From: Tolypeutes matacus
Taxonomy: Eukaryota; Chordata; Mammalia; Cingulata; Chlamyphoridae
Reading direction: 5' to 3'
Assembly (NCBI GenBank): GCA_026826555.1
Contig: JAKSZT010004976.1
Coordinates: 9,027,658 to 9,091,657 of the forward strand
Length of the DNA stretch: 64,000 bases
In this document: in pieces, positions 34,211-44,842 of the stretch
Layout of the letters: each line of letters starts with the position of its first letter
Position numbering within the stretch: position 1 is the stretch's first letter
Made by a program: the position numbers and the translations under genes
Notes under the pieces: generated by a model
Seen by the model: only the letters and a program-made list of their open reading frames with translations
Databases searched by the model: none
What the model was told of the DNA's origin: nothing

Positions 34211-37200
34211 GTCCCCTCTCCCCCTGTTAATATCCTCCCTTGACATTATTTTGAGCATAAAATGGTGAATGCTTTTCAACAAACACCCTTGGACAGCACA
34301 TCCACAAAATGATGCAGGTTGCATACCCAGCTCAGAGTCAAGCACTGGTTCTATATTGCCCTTGTAACTAAGGCCATGAACCGAGTATGGTTTGTTGAGC
34401 TCATCCTGCAGCTCATTAACAAAGGCAAAGCTCTCCTGAGAGACTTGAAAACATATACTTCGATGGTTTTCATGGTGTACTGCTGCATGCACCCCACGTG
34501 GCTGCTGATGCTGAGTGATGCATGAAGCATCCATCGGTCAGAGATCAGTGATGGTGGTGGGGTGGTCCCAAGTGCCCAGGCTCTGGGAGTCATCCAGTTT
34601 GGTGGAGAGCAAGCAGTAAGCCAGCTTTGGAGGTCAGAGTGCTGAGGGCCATTGCCTGGACCACTCAAAGAAGATGCTATTTGCTAAGAACAGGATCAGG
34701 ATCAAAACAGGGGGTTTGATAAATTACTAAAGAACATTTGGACTCCAGCTCATAGGCAGAAAGCTGTGGGGGTTTTAGTAGATGGTGATGGTGCACCAGC
34801 TCAGCTGCTGTGAATGTGGCTGCTAGTGGCTCTCAGCTGCTCTCTTCTCTGGGGACTCACCTTCAGGCAAAGGCAGCTGCCTTGCCCAGGAGGTCACATG
34901 CTCTGCTAGGGGTAGCCAATGCCTGGCTGATACAGGGGTGTATCAGGCCAGCATCCTTGCTGTAAATGGGGACAACTCTGTGGAGCAGTTGATGCTCTAG
35001 AGGCCCCTGGTGGATCAGGCCAAAGGTGCACTTTACTTGATGCCACTTCCTTGCTCAGCTCCTTCCTGCCTGTAGGATTCCCTCACTCCTTTATGCTTTT
35101 TCCTGAAAAGCCCTCCCTTAATCAAGTGCATGCACCCAAGTCCATGTCTCAGGCTCTGCTTCTAGGAAACCTGACCTAAAACAGATGTTATCTGTCCCTA
35201 GGAGAGATGCAAATGGAAGTTAATAGCCAAGTCCCTCTGTCATTGTCAACTATACAGAATATCCCTCTTATCCCATTGTGTGGGTTTGGTCATTCTCACT
35301 TAGCCCTTTTGCTTTCTTTACTAAGCCCTGAGTTAAAAAGCCCCTTGAGATGTTGTAGAGACGCACCCAGACTGGGGTGCGCCCTGACTGTCAGAGAAAC
35401 GGCAGAGGAGCCCGGGAGTGGGGTTCTGAGAAGTGGCCCTGTTGGCAGAACGACAACCAGCATGCCCCATCTGACTGTGCCATTGTCAGCGTTCCACAGC
35501 AGCTGTCCTGTTTCTCCTGGAACCCCGTGGGTAGCAGGGCAGGCCATAGAGGCAAATCGAAGGAGGTAGAATGATGACAAGGGTGCCAAGGCTGCTCACA
35601 GACTTGTGGGGAAAACAAGAACACAAGCCGGCTATTGCCCATGCTAAGGGTCTAACTTGAGAACAAACCTTGTGTGTTTGTGAGAGAGGGTGGGCGGGTG
35701 AGACGGGGTAGGGGGGCTTGGGAGGTAGAGGCTGAAAAAAATACTAGAATTTTACCATGTACCTTGGGAAACCTAAAGACAGGTTCACAAGGGAACAAAC
35801 AAATTTATGTTGGGAATCACAGACACTGTCCTTGTAGCCTTGGGAGTTGGGTATGTGGAGGGCTTGGAGGGCACGCCGGGCACCCTGGGGGAGGCAGGAG
35901 GTCTGTGGTTTGTTTAGAGATGAAGGAAATGCCAACTGCAATACTCCTCGACCCAGCCTTGCCACGGGGATGGCTCCCTGAATACGCAGAGCTCCGTCCT
36001 GTGGGAGAGGGAGACACTGCCATTGGATGCGCCTCTGAATTTTAGGTTCCTTTGAAATTGAATTAAAAGCCTGATGTGAATTCCAGAAGCAGCAAGCTTG
36101 GCAAAGAAAGGAGAGCACTGGCATCGTGGTATTGGGAGAGTCTTTCTTATTTACTGCTTTTTTTTTTCCTCACTTGAATTTTTTGATTTTCCTACACTGA
36201 CCACAAACTCCTTTTATAAGAAGAAAAGCAAGAAAATTCCTTCTCATTTTAAAGAGAAAAAGGAAACATATTTTCGGGGAAAGACACTTTATAAGGAGGT
36301 TAAAATAGGGGGTGGCTGTCTGTGGGTACAAGAGGAGGCTCTGAAGAGATCCTTTACTGCCACAGCCTTAATTCCCAGGCCACGTTCCAGAACCACTCAC
36401 TGCAGAGGGCGAGGCTTGTGCCAAAGGGTCTAAGAGCTACTCGCGGAACTTTTAGAGATTATGTACAAAGCCCTAGTGTTCAAGTCCTGCAAAAGACTAA
36501 CTTGGGCATGGACTATGGCTTGATTTTACTGTATATGGTTGCAAATAAGGGGTGAACTGCCTTTGTGCCTAGATAGAAGTATTTCCCAGCAGACTCTGTG
36601 GGCTACTACGTGTGTTTTGAATTCTCAATGTATGATAAACATACATACTTAGGAAGCTGTAATGGTTTTGCTGGAATAATCATTGTAATAGCAGTAACCC
36701 CTCTTCTGGAACCCCTAACATGCCTGTTAGGTGGCTGTCGGGTAAGAACACGCAACGGGGGCCGCTGTGATGTCCTCTCTTGCCTGTGTGACAGCATGAG
36801 GGGGCGTGATACTACACAGAGGAGGAAGCTGCAGCTGAGAAGTGACCGGTCCAAGGTTACACAGCTGGTAGGTGGCCGAGCACTCCTTTTTCTCTCTTCC
36901 CTGTGCTGCTTCTGGCATTTATGTCAGGATTTAACGTTTATTTCTAAAGTCACTTAAAATTCAGAGTGTTGAATTTTGTTTTGCCATAGCCATAGTGGTT
37001 CGTGGTGAGTAAATGGTTCGCTGGGTTGATGCGGGAGGGCAGGGCGTGGCCTGTGTGCACACTTCACTCCTGGGGGAAACCAGGTGGCTCTTCTAACTCC
37101 ACGTGGCTGCTAGCATGGCCGGCATGGCTGGTTGTGTTTTTTCCTGTTGTTTTAGTTGAGCACCTTCCCCGACTGTCTTGAAAAAGTTTATTTCAGAAGA

Positions 37201-37627
37201 TGGATTTTCAAATGGACTCCTTCTCCGAGGAGAACTGTGTTGAGGACACCCGGAAACCTAACAATCGACGCTCAGCCCACCCTAGGAGCCCCGGGCACCC
37301 AGAAAGTGGCGGCTGCTAATGGCGTTGGCCCCTCACCCCAGCCCTTGTTAGCTTGGTTCCTGGTAAGAAGGGTCTCTTCTGCCCAGCGGGGCTGCCAACC
37401 CTCGACACTGCCTCGGAACCTCCCTGTCCAGCCTCTGAGGTCTCTAACCAGCACATCTGCTCTAGATCTATTTCATCTGCATGTGAGGACAGGTTTGGGG
37501 GCTGGAGTGGGACGAAGGAGCAGAGGGCACCGAGGGGCAGGCCCAGCTCTTCCAACCAAGGTGGGATCTCCTTCCTAGCTAGTCCCATTGTCGCCGTTTA
37601 TAGACATTGCTCGTGTCCAAGTGGTGC

Positions 37628-37790
37628 TGGCTGAATGTCCATTCATTCATTCAAAAAATATTTATAAAGTGTCTACTGCGCACCAGGCACTCTTCTAGGC
37701 ACTGGAGATGTGCCGGCGAAACAAGAGAGACACTAGCCCTGTACTCACAGAGGGCCCAGTGGAGTGTGTTAAAAGAGCTCACAGGTTTCT
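37628..37790 (+). mobile_element. L2-like LINE fragment
   Basis: ATTCATTCATTCAAAAAATA and GCACCAGGCACTCTTCTAGG, followed by a decayed 3' part. Confidence 0.5.
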
Positions 37791-40529
37791 TTTCGTTAAA
37801 AACAATGCAACTGCTGTAAGATCAAGTCCTTAGCTAGGTGTGAGATGCTGGGACAACATCTCTGGGTCCCAGATTCCCTAATTGTAAAATGATGGAGTTG
37901 GGCAACATTATTTTGCAGTGCTCCCTCTGGCTTCAAATTCAATATTTATGAGTATTATGACAGGATGCTAAATGAATTCAGAAACTGGGAGCTAAACTTG
38001 TCATTCTTCTCAGCATATGTTCTCTCCCGTCAGCCCTCTGTCAAGAACATATAGTGCTTGAGAATCACGCAAGACTCATCAGGCTTCTTCATCCTTCTTG
38101 TGCTGTGCAATCTCTGAAAGTAAGGCTTGATGCCAACCTGTACAGTGATTCAGAGGGGCCCAGTGCCTCCTGAGCTGACTGTTCCCCTAAATACTGCAGT
38201 GATACCACCTTTTGGTTAACTGTGAATGTAGCTGATCTGCAGCTCACTGTAGACCTGGTTCCAGGGGTGATGCCAAGCAAGTGAAAAGAACAACTTGTTC
38301 CAGTGTGAAGGCACAGAGGCCAGAGGCCTCTCCCTCTCTGCCAGCCTTCTTCCTTTGCAACAGGGGAATGAGGTTCCAGGCCCCAGGACCTCATAGAAAA
38401 AATAGGAGTCAACTAGGACCATTTCCTTTCTCCTTCTGAGCCTCCCTTTTCTCACCTGCAAAAGTCACTCAACGGGATGATGAGAATAAAGGGCTGGCTA
38501 GTGACGACCAGGAAGCGGGTCTCAGGGGTGGAGGCTCTGCTACCTGCGTTCCGACAGGGCTGCCCTTTGAACAACTTCTGGGCTGCTGGGCTGGCAAGTG
38601 TGTCACGGTGTCCGTGTGAGGGAAGGCGTGGGGAGTAGCTGAGGCAAGAGTAGCACCCGGGGAGGGCAGAAGGCTGTGAAACGGGCTGGCCGAACTTCCT
38701 AGCAGTCTGGACTTCTCAACACCCCCTCAGGGAGGTGATGCTATTCAGTTTACACTTCCCACTTCTGTTTGCACTATTTAGCATCCCTCCTGCTAAGCTG
38801 TAACTACCAGATGTGCCTTAGAGCTGAGCCGTCAATATGGCAGCCCCTAGCCACCTGTGGCTATTTAAATTAATTAAAATTAAATCAAATGAAAACTTCA
38901 GTTCCACAGTCTCACTGGTCGCATTTCCAGTGCTCAATGGCCACAGTGATGGTACTGGATGGCGTAGAGAACATTTCCGCCTTTGCAGAGAGAGTGTCTC
39001 ATCCTCTCCAAATTACTCAAAAAAGTATTCTGAGTTCTAACGAGGGAAGCACGGTTGTCAGTGCCCATTTATGTTTCTTTTGGGTACATTAATTTTGGCG
39101 AGTAGGGTTTAGCTTTAACGTCCCCATTGGGAGAGGGGTCCCGTTCTTGTCTGTTCAATTGCTCCCAAAGGACATCACAGATCCCATCAGGGACAGAGTC
39201 TCCGGCATGGCGTTTATGGAGAGCCAGGAGGGGGCACCACCCTCTAGGTGGGTATTTCTGAGTCCCCTGGGGAGTCTTATTGGAAAAAGCCCCCAGATCC
39301 TTCTGACAGTCACTGAGCCTCACCCAGTGGGGCTCTAGAGTCAGAGCCGCGAGGTTCGAATCCCATTCGGCCACTTAGTCACTGTGTGACCTTCCTTAAC
39401 CTTTCCAAGCATCTTCTCATTTATAATGACACTGCCAAGTTACAGCAGGGCTGCTCCTAGGATCACAAACTACATTAGGGTGCAATGATCCTAATGGGTT
39501 GAGCGCACAGTAGGAGCTCCTGAAGGTCAGTGTCGTGTAGTGAGAAGAACCTGGCATTAGGATTCAGACTGGCTTTGGTCTGCCCTTCATGACCTTGAGC
39601 ACATTTCTTATCCTCTCTGCATCTCAGCTTCCTCACCTGTGGAAGATAATAATGATGGCACATGTCTCCTGGGCTTACAAGGTTAAAGACAAATGGTACA
39701 TGTAAAAGGCTAGCACATGCCAGCTAGACACAGCACGGGCCCAGCTTGCTGTTAATGCTGTAATATATTCCTCACTCTGGTGGTGTGAGTGTAGAGTATG
39801 CTCTCAACAACAGGTGTGTGGATGTCAAGTACATGGCACGTAGGCAGGTGCCCACTTAAAGTTAGTTCCTTCCTTTACTTATACTCACAGCCTCTGCAAC
39901 CTTGCCCAAGTCAATCAACTTGCTTGGGACTTAGTGAAGCCTGTCTTCCCAAGGTTGGGGGAGGGATAAAGGCCCAACAGAAATGATGTATGCATACAGC
40001 GGCTTTGGGAAATCCTGAGGAACTCTGCAGAGCAGCTAATTTTATCCTAGAACATTTACACCATCACGTGTCCTTGTGCAGTTCTTTTTTTTTTGAGTAT
40101 TGTAAGGCTAGGGCTGAAGTTTTACTTACCCACATAGAGCTGATCAGAGCCATGCTTTATGAGATCATGGACTAATTCATGGAAAAACATATACTGCCCT
40201 GCAATGATCCACTCAGTGCCACTCTCTAGGAGCTCAACGAATGAGAAATAAGGACACCTGCCCAGGTGAGGGGATGCTCAGCCAGGTGAGCATGATTGCC
40301 CAGATGCAGATGTTTGTCCAGGTGCAGATACTTGCCCAGGTAGGGATAGAGAGAAATTAAGTAAAAAGGTATCCTTATTGTCCAACCCTCTTGCTATGAT
40401 GGCAAGTGGGAAGGGAAGTAGTATACTTGGCCAGCTCAGTGGTTTCTGTGTAGGTTCCGGAACTCCTCACTCAAATCCATCCAATAGCAATCCACCTTGC
40501 TCAGAATAAAGTCAAGTCTTTACACTGGC

Positions 40530-40840
40530 CCACAAGCAGAATGAATAAATAAATTGTGTTATAGTCACACAACGGAATGCTATTCAGCCATGAGAATAAA
40601 TGGACTATAAGTACATAGTCAAATCTCACAGATAAAATTTCGAGGAAAAGAATCTAGATATAAAAGTGAGCAAACTATATGATTCCATTTATATTAAGTA
40701 TAAAATAGGCAAAATAATCTATGGAGTTAGAAGTAAGAATAGGGGTCACCCTGGGGAGATGAGGACTGGAAAGGGGCACAAGGGCACCTTCTGGAATATT
40801 GGTCATTTTCTGTTTATTGAATTAGACAATTGTATTCTAT
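40530..40840 (+). mobile_element. L1 3' fragment
   Basis: ACACAACGGAATGCTATTCAG and GCAAACTATATGATTCCATT are L1 ORF2-end/3' phrases in sense orientation. It ends about 180 bp before PCSK2 exon 11. Confidence 0.65.
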
Positions 40841-41019
40841 GCAAATGTCACCCCTGGAGTTGTGTAACTCTACAGCTCTACCTGGAAGCTGGCGGTCCCT
40901 GAACAAAACCCAGCGCCTCCCCAGAACATGGAGAGGGAATCTGATATTGTGGCCAACACCATGGCATCCTATCTGTGGCATATTTCATGTGCAACAGAAG
41001 AGGCTCTGCTCCTACTTAC

Positions 41020-41247
41020 TCAGGGTCCTGCACAGAGCCTCCCACACAGTGGAATCTCTCGGGCACGGTTTTCCAGTCTTTAGCCATTTTCACCATCGAG
41101 CCTGCATCCAGGACTCCATAGCCAAAGAGGTGGTTGAACTCCAGGCCGACCCCATTCCGCCTCCACTGATGGACTTCATCGTGAAGCTGGTTCCGTTTGG
41201 AGGTGAGCACGGTCAGATGCTGCATGTCTCGCCAGGTCAGACCCAGG
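41020..41247 (-). CDS. PCSK2: PCSK2 coding exon 11 (end of catalytic domain, start of P domain)
   Basis: This 228-nt exon begins with the C that completes the Asn codon and then encodes LGLTWRDMQHLTVLTSKRNQ, ending VGGSVQDP plus GA of a Glu codon. The minus-strand acceptor is CCAACCTAG and the donor GA|GTAAGT. The sequence HLFGYGVLDAGSMVKMAKDW marks the end of the subtilisin fold and the lead into the P domain (homo B), which stabilises the catalytic domain. Human PC2 has Ala where Ser stands in DAGSM, as I recall it. The 16.7-kb intron upstream carries the nested retroelement cluster. Confidence 0.95.
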
Positions 41248-42225
41248 CTAGGTTGGGAAGGCAGAGGATGGGAGAGCATGAGAGCAAGGGCAAGGGGGAG
41301 AGTGAGAGGGAGAAAAGCGAGAAAGACCCAATGACTCAGGGAAATAAACAACACCCAGGACATAGGCCCCTTGTAAGGTTTTGGAACATCTGTGAACCTC
41401 CAAGTCAAAGGGGGAGGGTGGTTCCGTGCACTATTTATAGCTATTATATGTCAGTATAAAACATTCTTGCCTTTCTTACTTAAATTTATTTCCAAAGAGA
41501 ATTCTAATGCATTTACTAGAATGGCTAAAAGGAGAAAGATCAACAATTCCAAGTTTTGGCAAATATATGGAGCAGCTGGAACTCACCTACTTTGCTGGAA
41601 GGAAGGTCAATTATTGCAACCACTCTGGAAAACTGGCTGTATCTTCTTAGACTGTTCATAGGCCTACACCATGGCCAGAAATTCTATTCCTAGGTATGTA
41701 CCCAGTAAAAATGTGTATAGATAGTCACCAAAGACATGTATTAGAATGTTCTTAGCCCTAAACTGCAAATCTCCCAAATGCCCATCTGCTGTAGAATGAA
41801 TAAACCAGTTGAGGTTTACTTATAGGATGGAATAAAATACAGCAATGAGATGGAATGAACTACAGCTACTCCAAATAATATGGATGGATTTCACCAATGT
41901 ATTGTTGACCTAAAGAAGCCAGACACAAAAGAGAACAAACTGTATGATTTTATTTGTTTAAAGTATAAAAACTAATCCATGCTGTTAGAAGTGAGTTTAG
42001 GGAAGTGACTGTTGCTCAAGTGATTGAGCTCCTGCCTACCACATGGGAGGTCCTGGGTTTGGTTCCTGGTGCCTCCTGGGGAAGGTGAGCTGGCATGACC
42101 AGCAGGTGTGGTGAGCTGGCGCAGCAAGATAACACAACAAAGAGACAAAGAGGATAAGGAAATGAGAGACACAACAAACCAGGGAGCTGAGGTGGCTCAG
42201 GTGACTGAGCGCCTCTCTCACACAT

Positions 42226-42722
42226 TGTATTAGTCAGCCAAAGGGGTGCTAATGTAAAATACCAAAAATGGGTTTGTCTTTATTAAGGGTATTTATTTGG
42301 GGTAGAAGTCCATAGATACCAGACCATAAAACGTTAAGTTTCTTCTCTCACCACAGTCCATTGCCACGTGTTAGAGCAAGACAGCTGCCGGCGTTTGCCA
42401 GGGTTCAGGCTTCTGGGGTTCCTCTCTTCCCGGGGCTGTGTTTCTCTCCAGGCTTAGCTCCTGTTTCCTCCACAAGATCAGCTATAGACGATCAGGCGAA
42501 TGGCTTGCTTCTCTTCTCCTGGGGTCTTTTTCCGACATCAAAACTGCTTCTCAAAAGACTGCTTCAACTGTCCTTTGCTTGACTTTTATATTGATTCCTC
42601 ACCCACCAAGGGGTGGGGCTCAATGCCTTAATCCTAATCTAATCATGCCCAGATTAACAGATCAGTTTATAAGCATGATCCAATTATATTTTTGGAATTC
42701 ATAATTACATCAAACTGCCACA
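42226..42722 (-). repeat. 3' LTR of the ERV-L-like provirus
   Basis: 497-bp LTR (element sense is minus). It contains a TATA-like CAATATAAAAG at 42593-42583 and AATAAA signals near its 3' side (TTTATT on the plus strand at 42292-42297). It is near-identical to the partner at 44347-44842. Confidence 0.92.
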
Positions 42723-42954
42723 TTCCACCCTCTGAATTCCAAAAGTACATTACAATATTTTAAAAAACTTAAATCAGTAACAATCCAAGTTCAAAATCAT
42801 ATCAAAATCATTTTAAAGAAATACAGTTTGTCTTCAGGCAAAGTCCCATCTGCTATAGACCTCTGAATCTTACAAAACCATTTAACTGCTTCCAATACAC
42901 AAATGGAAAGACAAAAGATTAACATTTTCAATATCATAAGGAGAAATTAGGATG

Positions 42955-44301
42955 TTAAACATGAGTCATGGATCCTTTATAGTTCAGTAAACCTGCAGGG
43001 CATCCTCCATTCGATTTCAAAGTTTGAGAGTCATTCTTAAGATGATGGTTTCTTCTCCTCAGGGCCACATGGGAACCCATCCTTTCCACAGGCTTGCCCA
43101 ACGGCCATTTTCTTGGTTCCACCCTCATTAAGCATCTGGGTGTTGACCAAGCTCCAGACCTCACCCTCCAAGAGTGTTGGGGTGATTGCCACACCTTATC
43201 CAATCTTTGGGTTAGTGCCTTAGCCCCCCTAGTACAGTGAGGTGAAGATAACATTCCCCTTAACCTTTGGCATACAAGCTCAACCCTCTCAGAGCAACGA
43301 GTTGACCACCTGGCCTTCCCTAACCTTTGGCATACAGGCTCAACCCTCTCAGAGCAATGGGTTGACCACCTGGCCTTCTCTAATCCATGGGGGACAGGTA
43401 CACCCCTCTCAGACCTATGGGGTGTTGACCTTAACTTCCCTAAACTTTGAGGAATGTGCTCCACCCTCTCTGCACCCTGGGGTGGCAAAACTCTCCCAGA
43501 ACATTGGGTAGGGACATCCACCCTCTTCAACAGCTGGGGAAAACTCACCCTCTCTGTACATATGGGTGGGGCCCCTTTCTTGGCCCAAGGAGATGTCTTA
43601 ATCCCAGATCTCTGCTTCCACGGTTTTCTTCTTAAAGCTTTTTCTCCTTCAGTCTCTCCTTTCCATGTCCTCTTTTGTTCAAGCTGACAGTGGTTTTGTT
43701 CATACAGCTCTCTCAAAAACTTTGTTGGTTTAGCATGCAGGAAGCAGGGGTCCAAGCCATCAGACAGCAAGACTTTCCACAAGTCTTTCCTAGATAACTG
43801 CATCTTCAATTCTAAGTTATGAGTTCCAAGTTTAGTAAAGTCTTCAAATAGGGCATTTTCATCTGGGAATTTGATTTCCAGAAACTTGGAAGTTCTGCAA
43901 TCAGTTTCTGTTTTCTTTGTGCCCAAAAGTTCAGTCCTTAGTGTATTTCGCTCATCTAGTATTTTGCTATAAGCTGCAAGGAGAAGCCAAGCCTCATTTT
44001 CTGAGTTTACCTTGGAAAATTCTTCAGCTAAATGCTCCGGTTCGCCATTTTCAAATTCTGTCTTCCATATAACACCAGGAGTTAATCTTGCTAAGCTCTC
44101 TGCAACTTTAAAACATGGATCGCCTTTCCTCCAGTTTCCAACAATAGTTTCATCATTTACTTCTAAGGCATCATAGAAAGTCTCTTTAGTGTCCATATTA
44201 CTATCAACAGTCTCTTCAAAGTGATCTAGGCCTTTTCCATCAAGCATTTCACAATTCCTCCAAAAAATACCCCTTACCCATTTATAAAATCGTTCCAACA
44301 T
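42955..44301 (-). CDS. Intact 448-codon ORF in the gag position of the ERV-L-like element
   Basis: The only long ORF of the provirus. Its ATG (44301-44299) lies about 22 bp after the primer site, where gag would start, and it ends at 42955. I do not recognise the protein. The first half (about residues 1-240) is acidic and helix-prone (AEEFSKVNSENEAWLLLAAY and similar). The second half is basic. It contains about six degenerate 20-residue repeats (pattern L.KARW.T.CSERVE..CQR), mirrored in the DNA as 60-bp units at 43250-43440. No CCHC zinc knuckle, protease or reverse transcriptase motif is present. The frame has survived without a stop, as expected for a recent copy. It could be a gag-derived protein of a MaLR-like parasite or an unrelated captured ORF. 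Whether it is expressed is unknown. Confidence 0.6.
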   Translation of the reverse strand: MLERFYKWVRGIFWRNCEMLDGKGLDHFEETVDSNMDTKETFYDALEVNDETIVGNWRKGDPCFKVAESLARLTPGVIWKTEFENGEPEHLAEEFSKVNSENEAWLLLAAYSKILDERNTLRTELLGTKKTETDCRTSKFLEIKFPDENALFEDFTKLGTHNLELKMQLSRKDLWKVLLSDGLDPCFLHAKPTKFLRELYEQNHCQLEQKRTWKGETEGEKALRRKPWKQRSGIKTSPWAKKGAPPICTERVSFPQLLKRVDVPTQCSGRVLPPQGAERVEHIPQSLGKLRSTPHRSERGVPVPHGLEKARWSTHCSERVEPVCQRLGKARWSTRCSERVELVCQRLRGMLSSPHCTRGAKALTQRLDKVWQSPQHSWRVRSGAWSTPRCLMRVEPRKWPLGKPVERMGSHVALRRRNHHLKNDSQTLKSNGGCPAGLLNYKGSMTHV

Positions 44302-44346
44302 TTTGGTAACTACAAAAGCACTTCCCCACTCCTCGGTACTAAATTC

Positions 44347-44842
44347 TGTATTAGTCAGCCAAAGGGGTGCTAATGTAAAATACCAAAAATGGGTTTGTCT
44401 TTATTAAGGGTATTTATTTGGGGTAGAAGTCCACAGATACCAGACCATAAAACGTTAAGTTTCTTCTCTCACCACAGTCCATTGCCACGTGTTAGAGCAA
44501 GACAGCTGCCGGCGTTTGCCAGGGTTCAGGCTTCTGGGGTTCCTCTCTTCCCGGGGCTGTTTCTCTCCAGGCTTAGCTCCTGTTTCCTCCACAAGATCAG
44601 CTATAGACGATCAGGCGAATGGCTTACTTCTCTTCTCCTGGGGCCTTTTTCCAACATCAAAACTGCTTCTCAAAAGACTGCTTCAACTGTCCTTTGCCTT
44701 GACTTTTATATTGATTCCTCACCCACCAAGGGGTGGGGCTCAATGCCTTAATCCTAATCTAATCATGCCCAGATTAACAGATCAGTTTATAAGCATGATC
44801 CAATTATATTTTTGGAATTCATAATTACATCAAACTGCCACA
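44347..44842 (-). repeat. 5' LTR of the ERV-L-like provirus
   Basis: 496-bp LTR with TG...CA ends. A TATA-like element lies at about 44713-44703 on the minus strand, so transcription would run into the interior ORF. Relative to the partner it lacks two bases near 44560 and has one extra base near 44699. Confidence 0.92.

Larger units (their letters stand above)
32978..41019 (-). other. PCSK2: PCSK2 intron 11
   Basis: 8 kb with no coding sequence. Contents: an LTR-like piece (about 33200-33545), a young DAS SINE (33564-33760) and MIR-like pieces (34060-34210, 39330-39440, 39480-39780). An L2-like piece lies at 37628-37790, LTR-like DNA at about 34590-35180, and an L1 3' fragment at 40530-40840. 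The stretch 35.2-37.6 kb shows nothing recognisable. Confidence 0.7.
42226..44842 (-). mobile_element. Compact ERV-L-like provirus (LTR-ORF-LTR), non-autonomous, young
   Basis: A complete 2617-bp element in minus orientation. Two LTRs (42226-42722 and 44347-44842) start with TG and end with CA. They are flanked by a 5-bp target duplication CACAT (42221-42225 and 44843-44847). In element sense the 5' LTR is followed by a primer site at 44341-44324 (TAGTACCGAGGAGTGGGG). This resembles the complement of a tRNA-Leu 3' end, as used by ERV-L. AGAGGGTGGAA directly before the 3' LTR is the polypurine tract. The interior is only 1.6 kb and holds one ORF, with no space for protease, polymerase or envelope. 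The LTRs differ by 4 substitutions (all transitions) and 2 short indels, under 1% substitution divergence, so the insertion is recent. It sits inside a DAS SINE. Confidence 0.9.
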
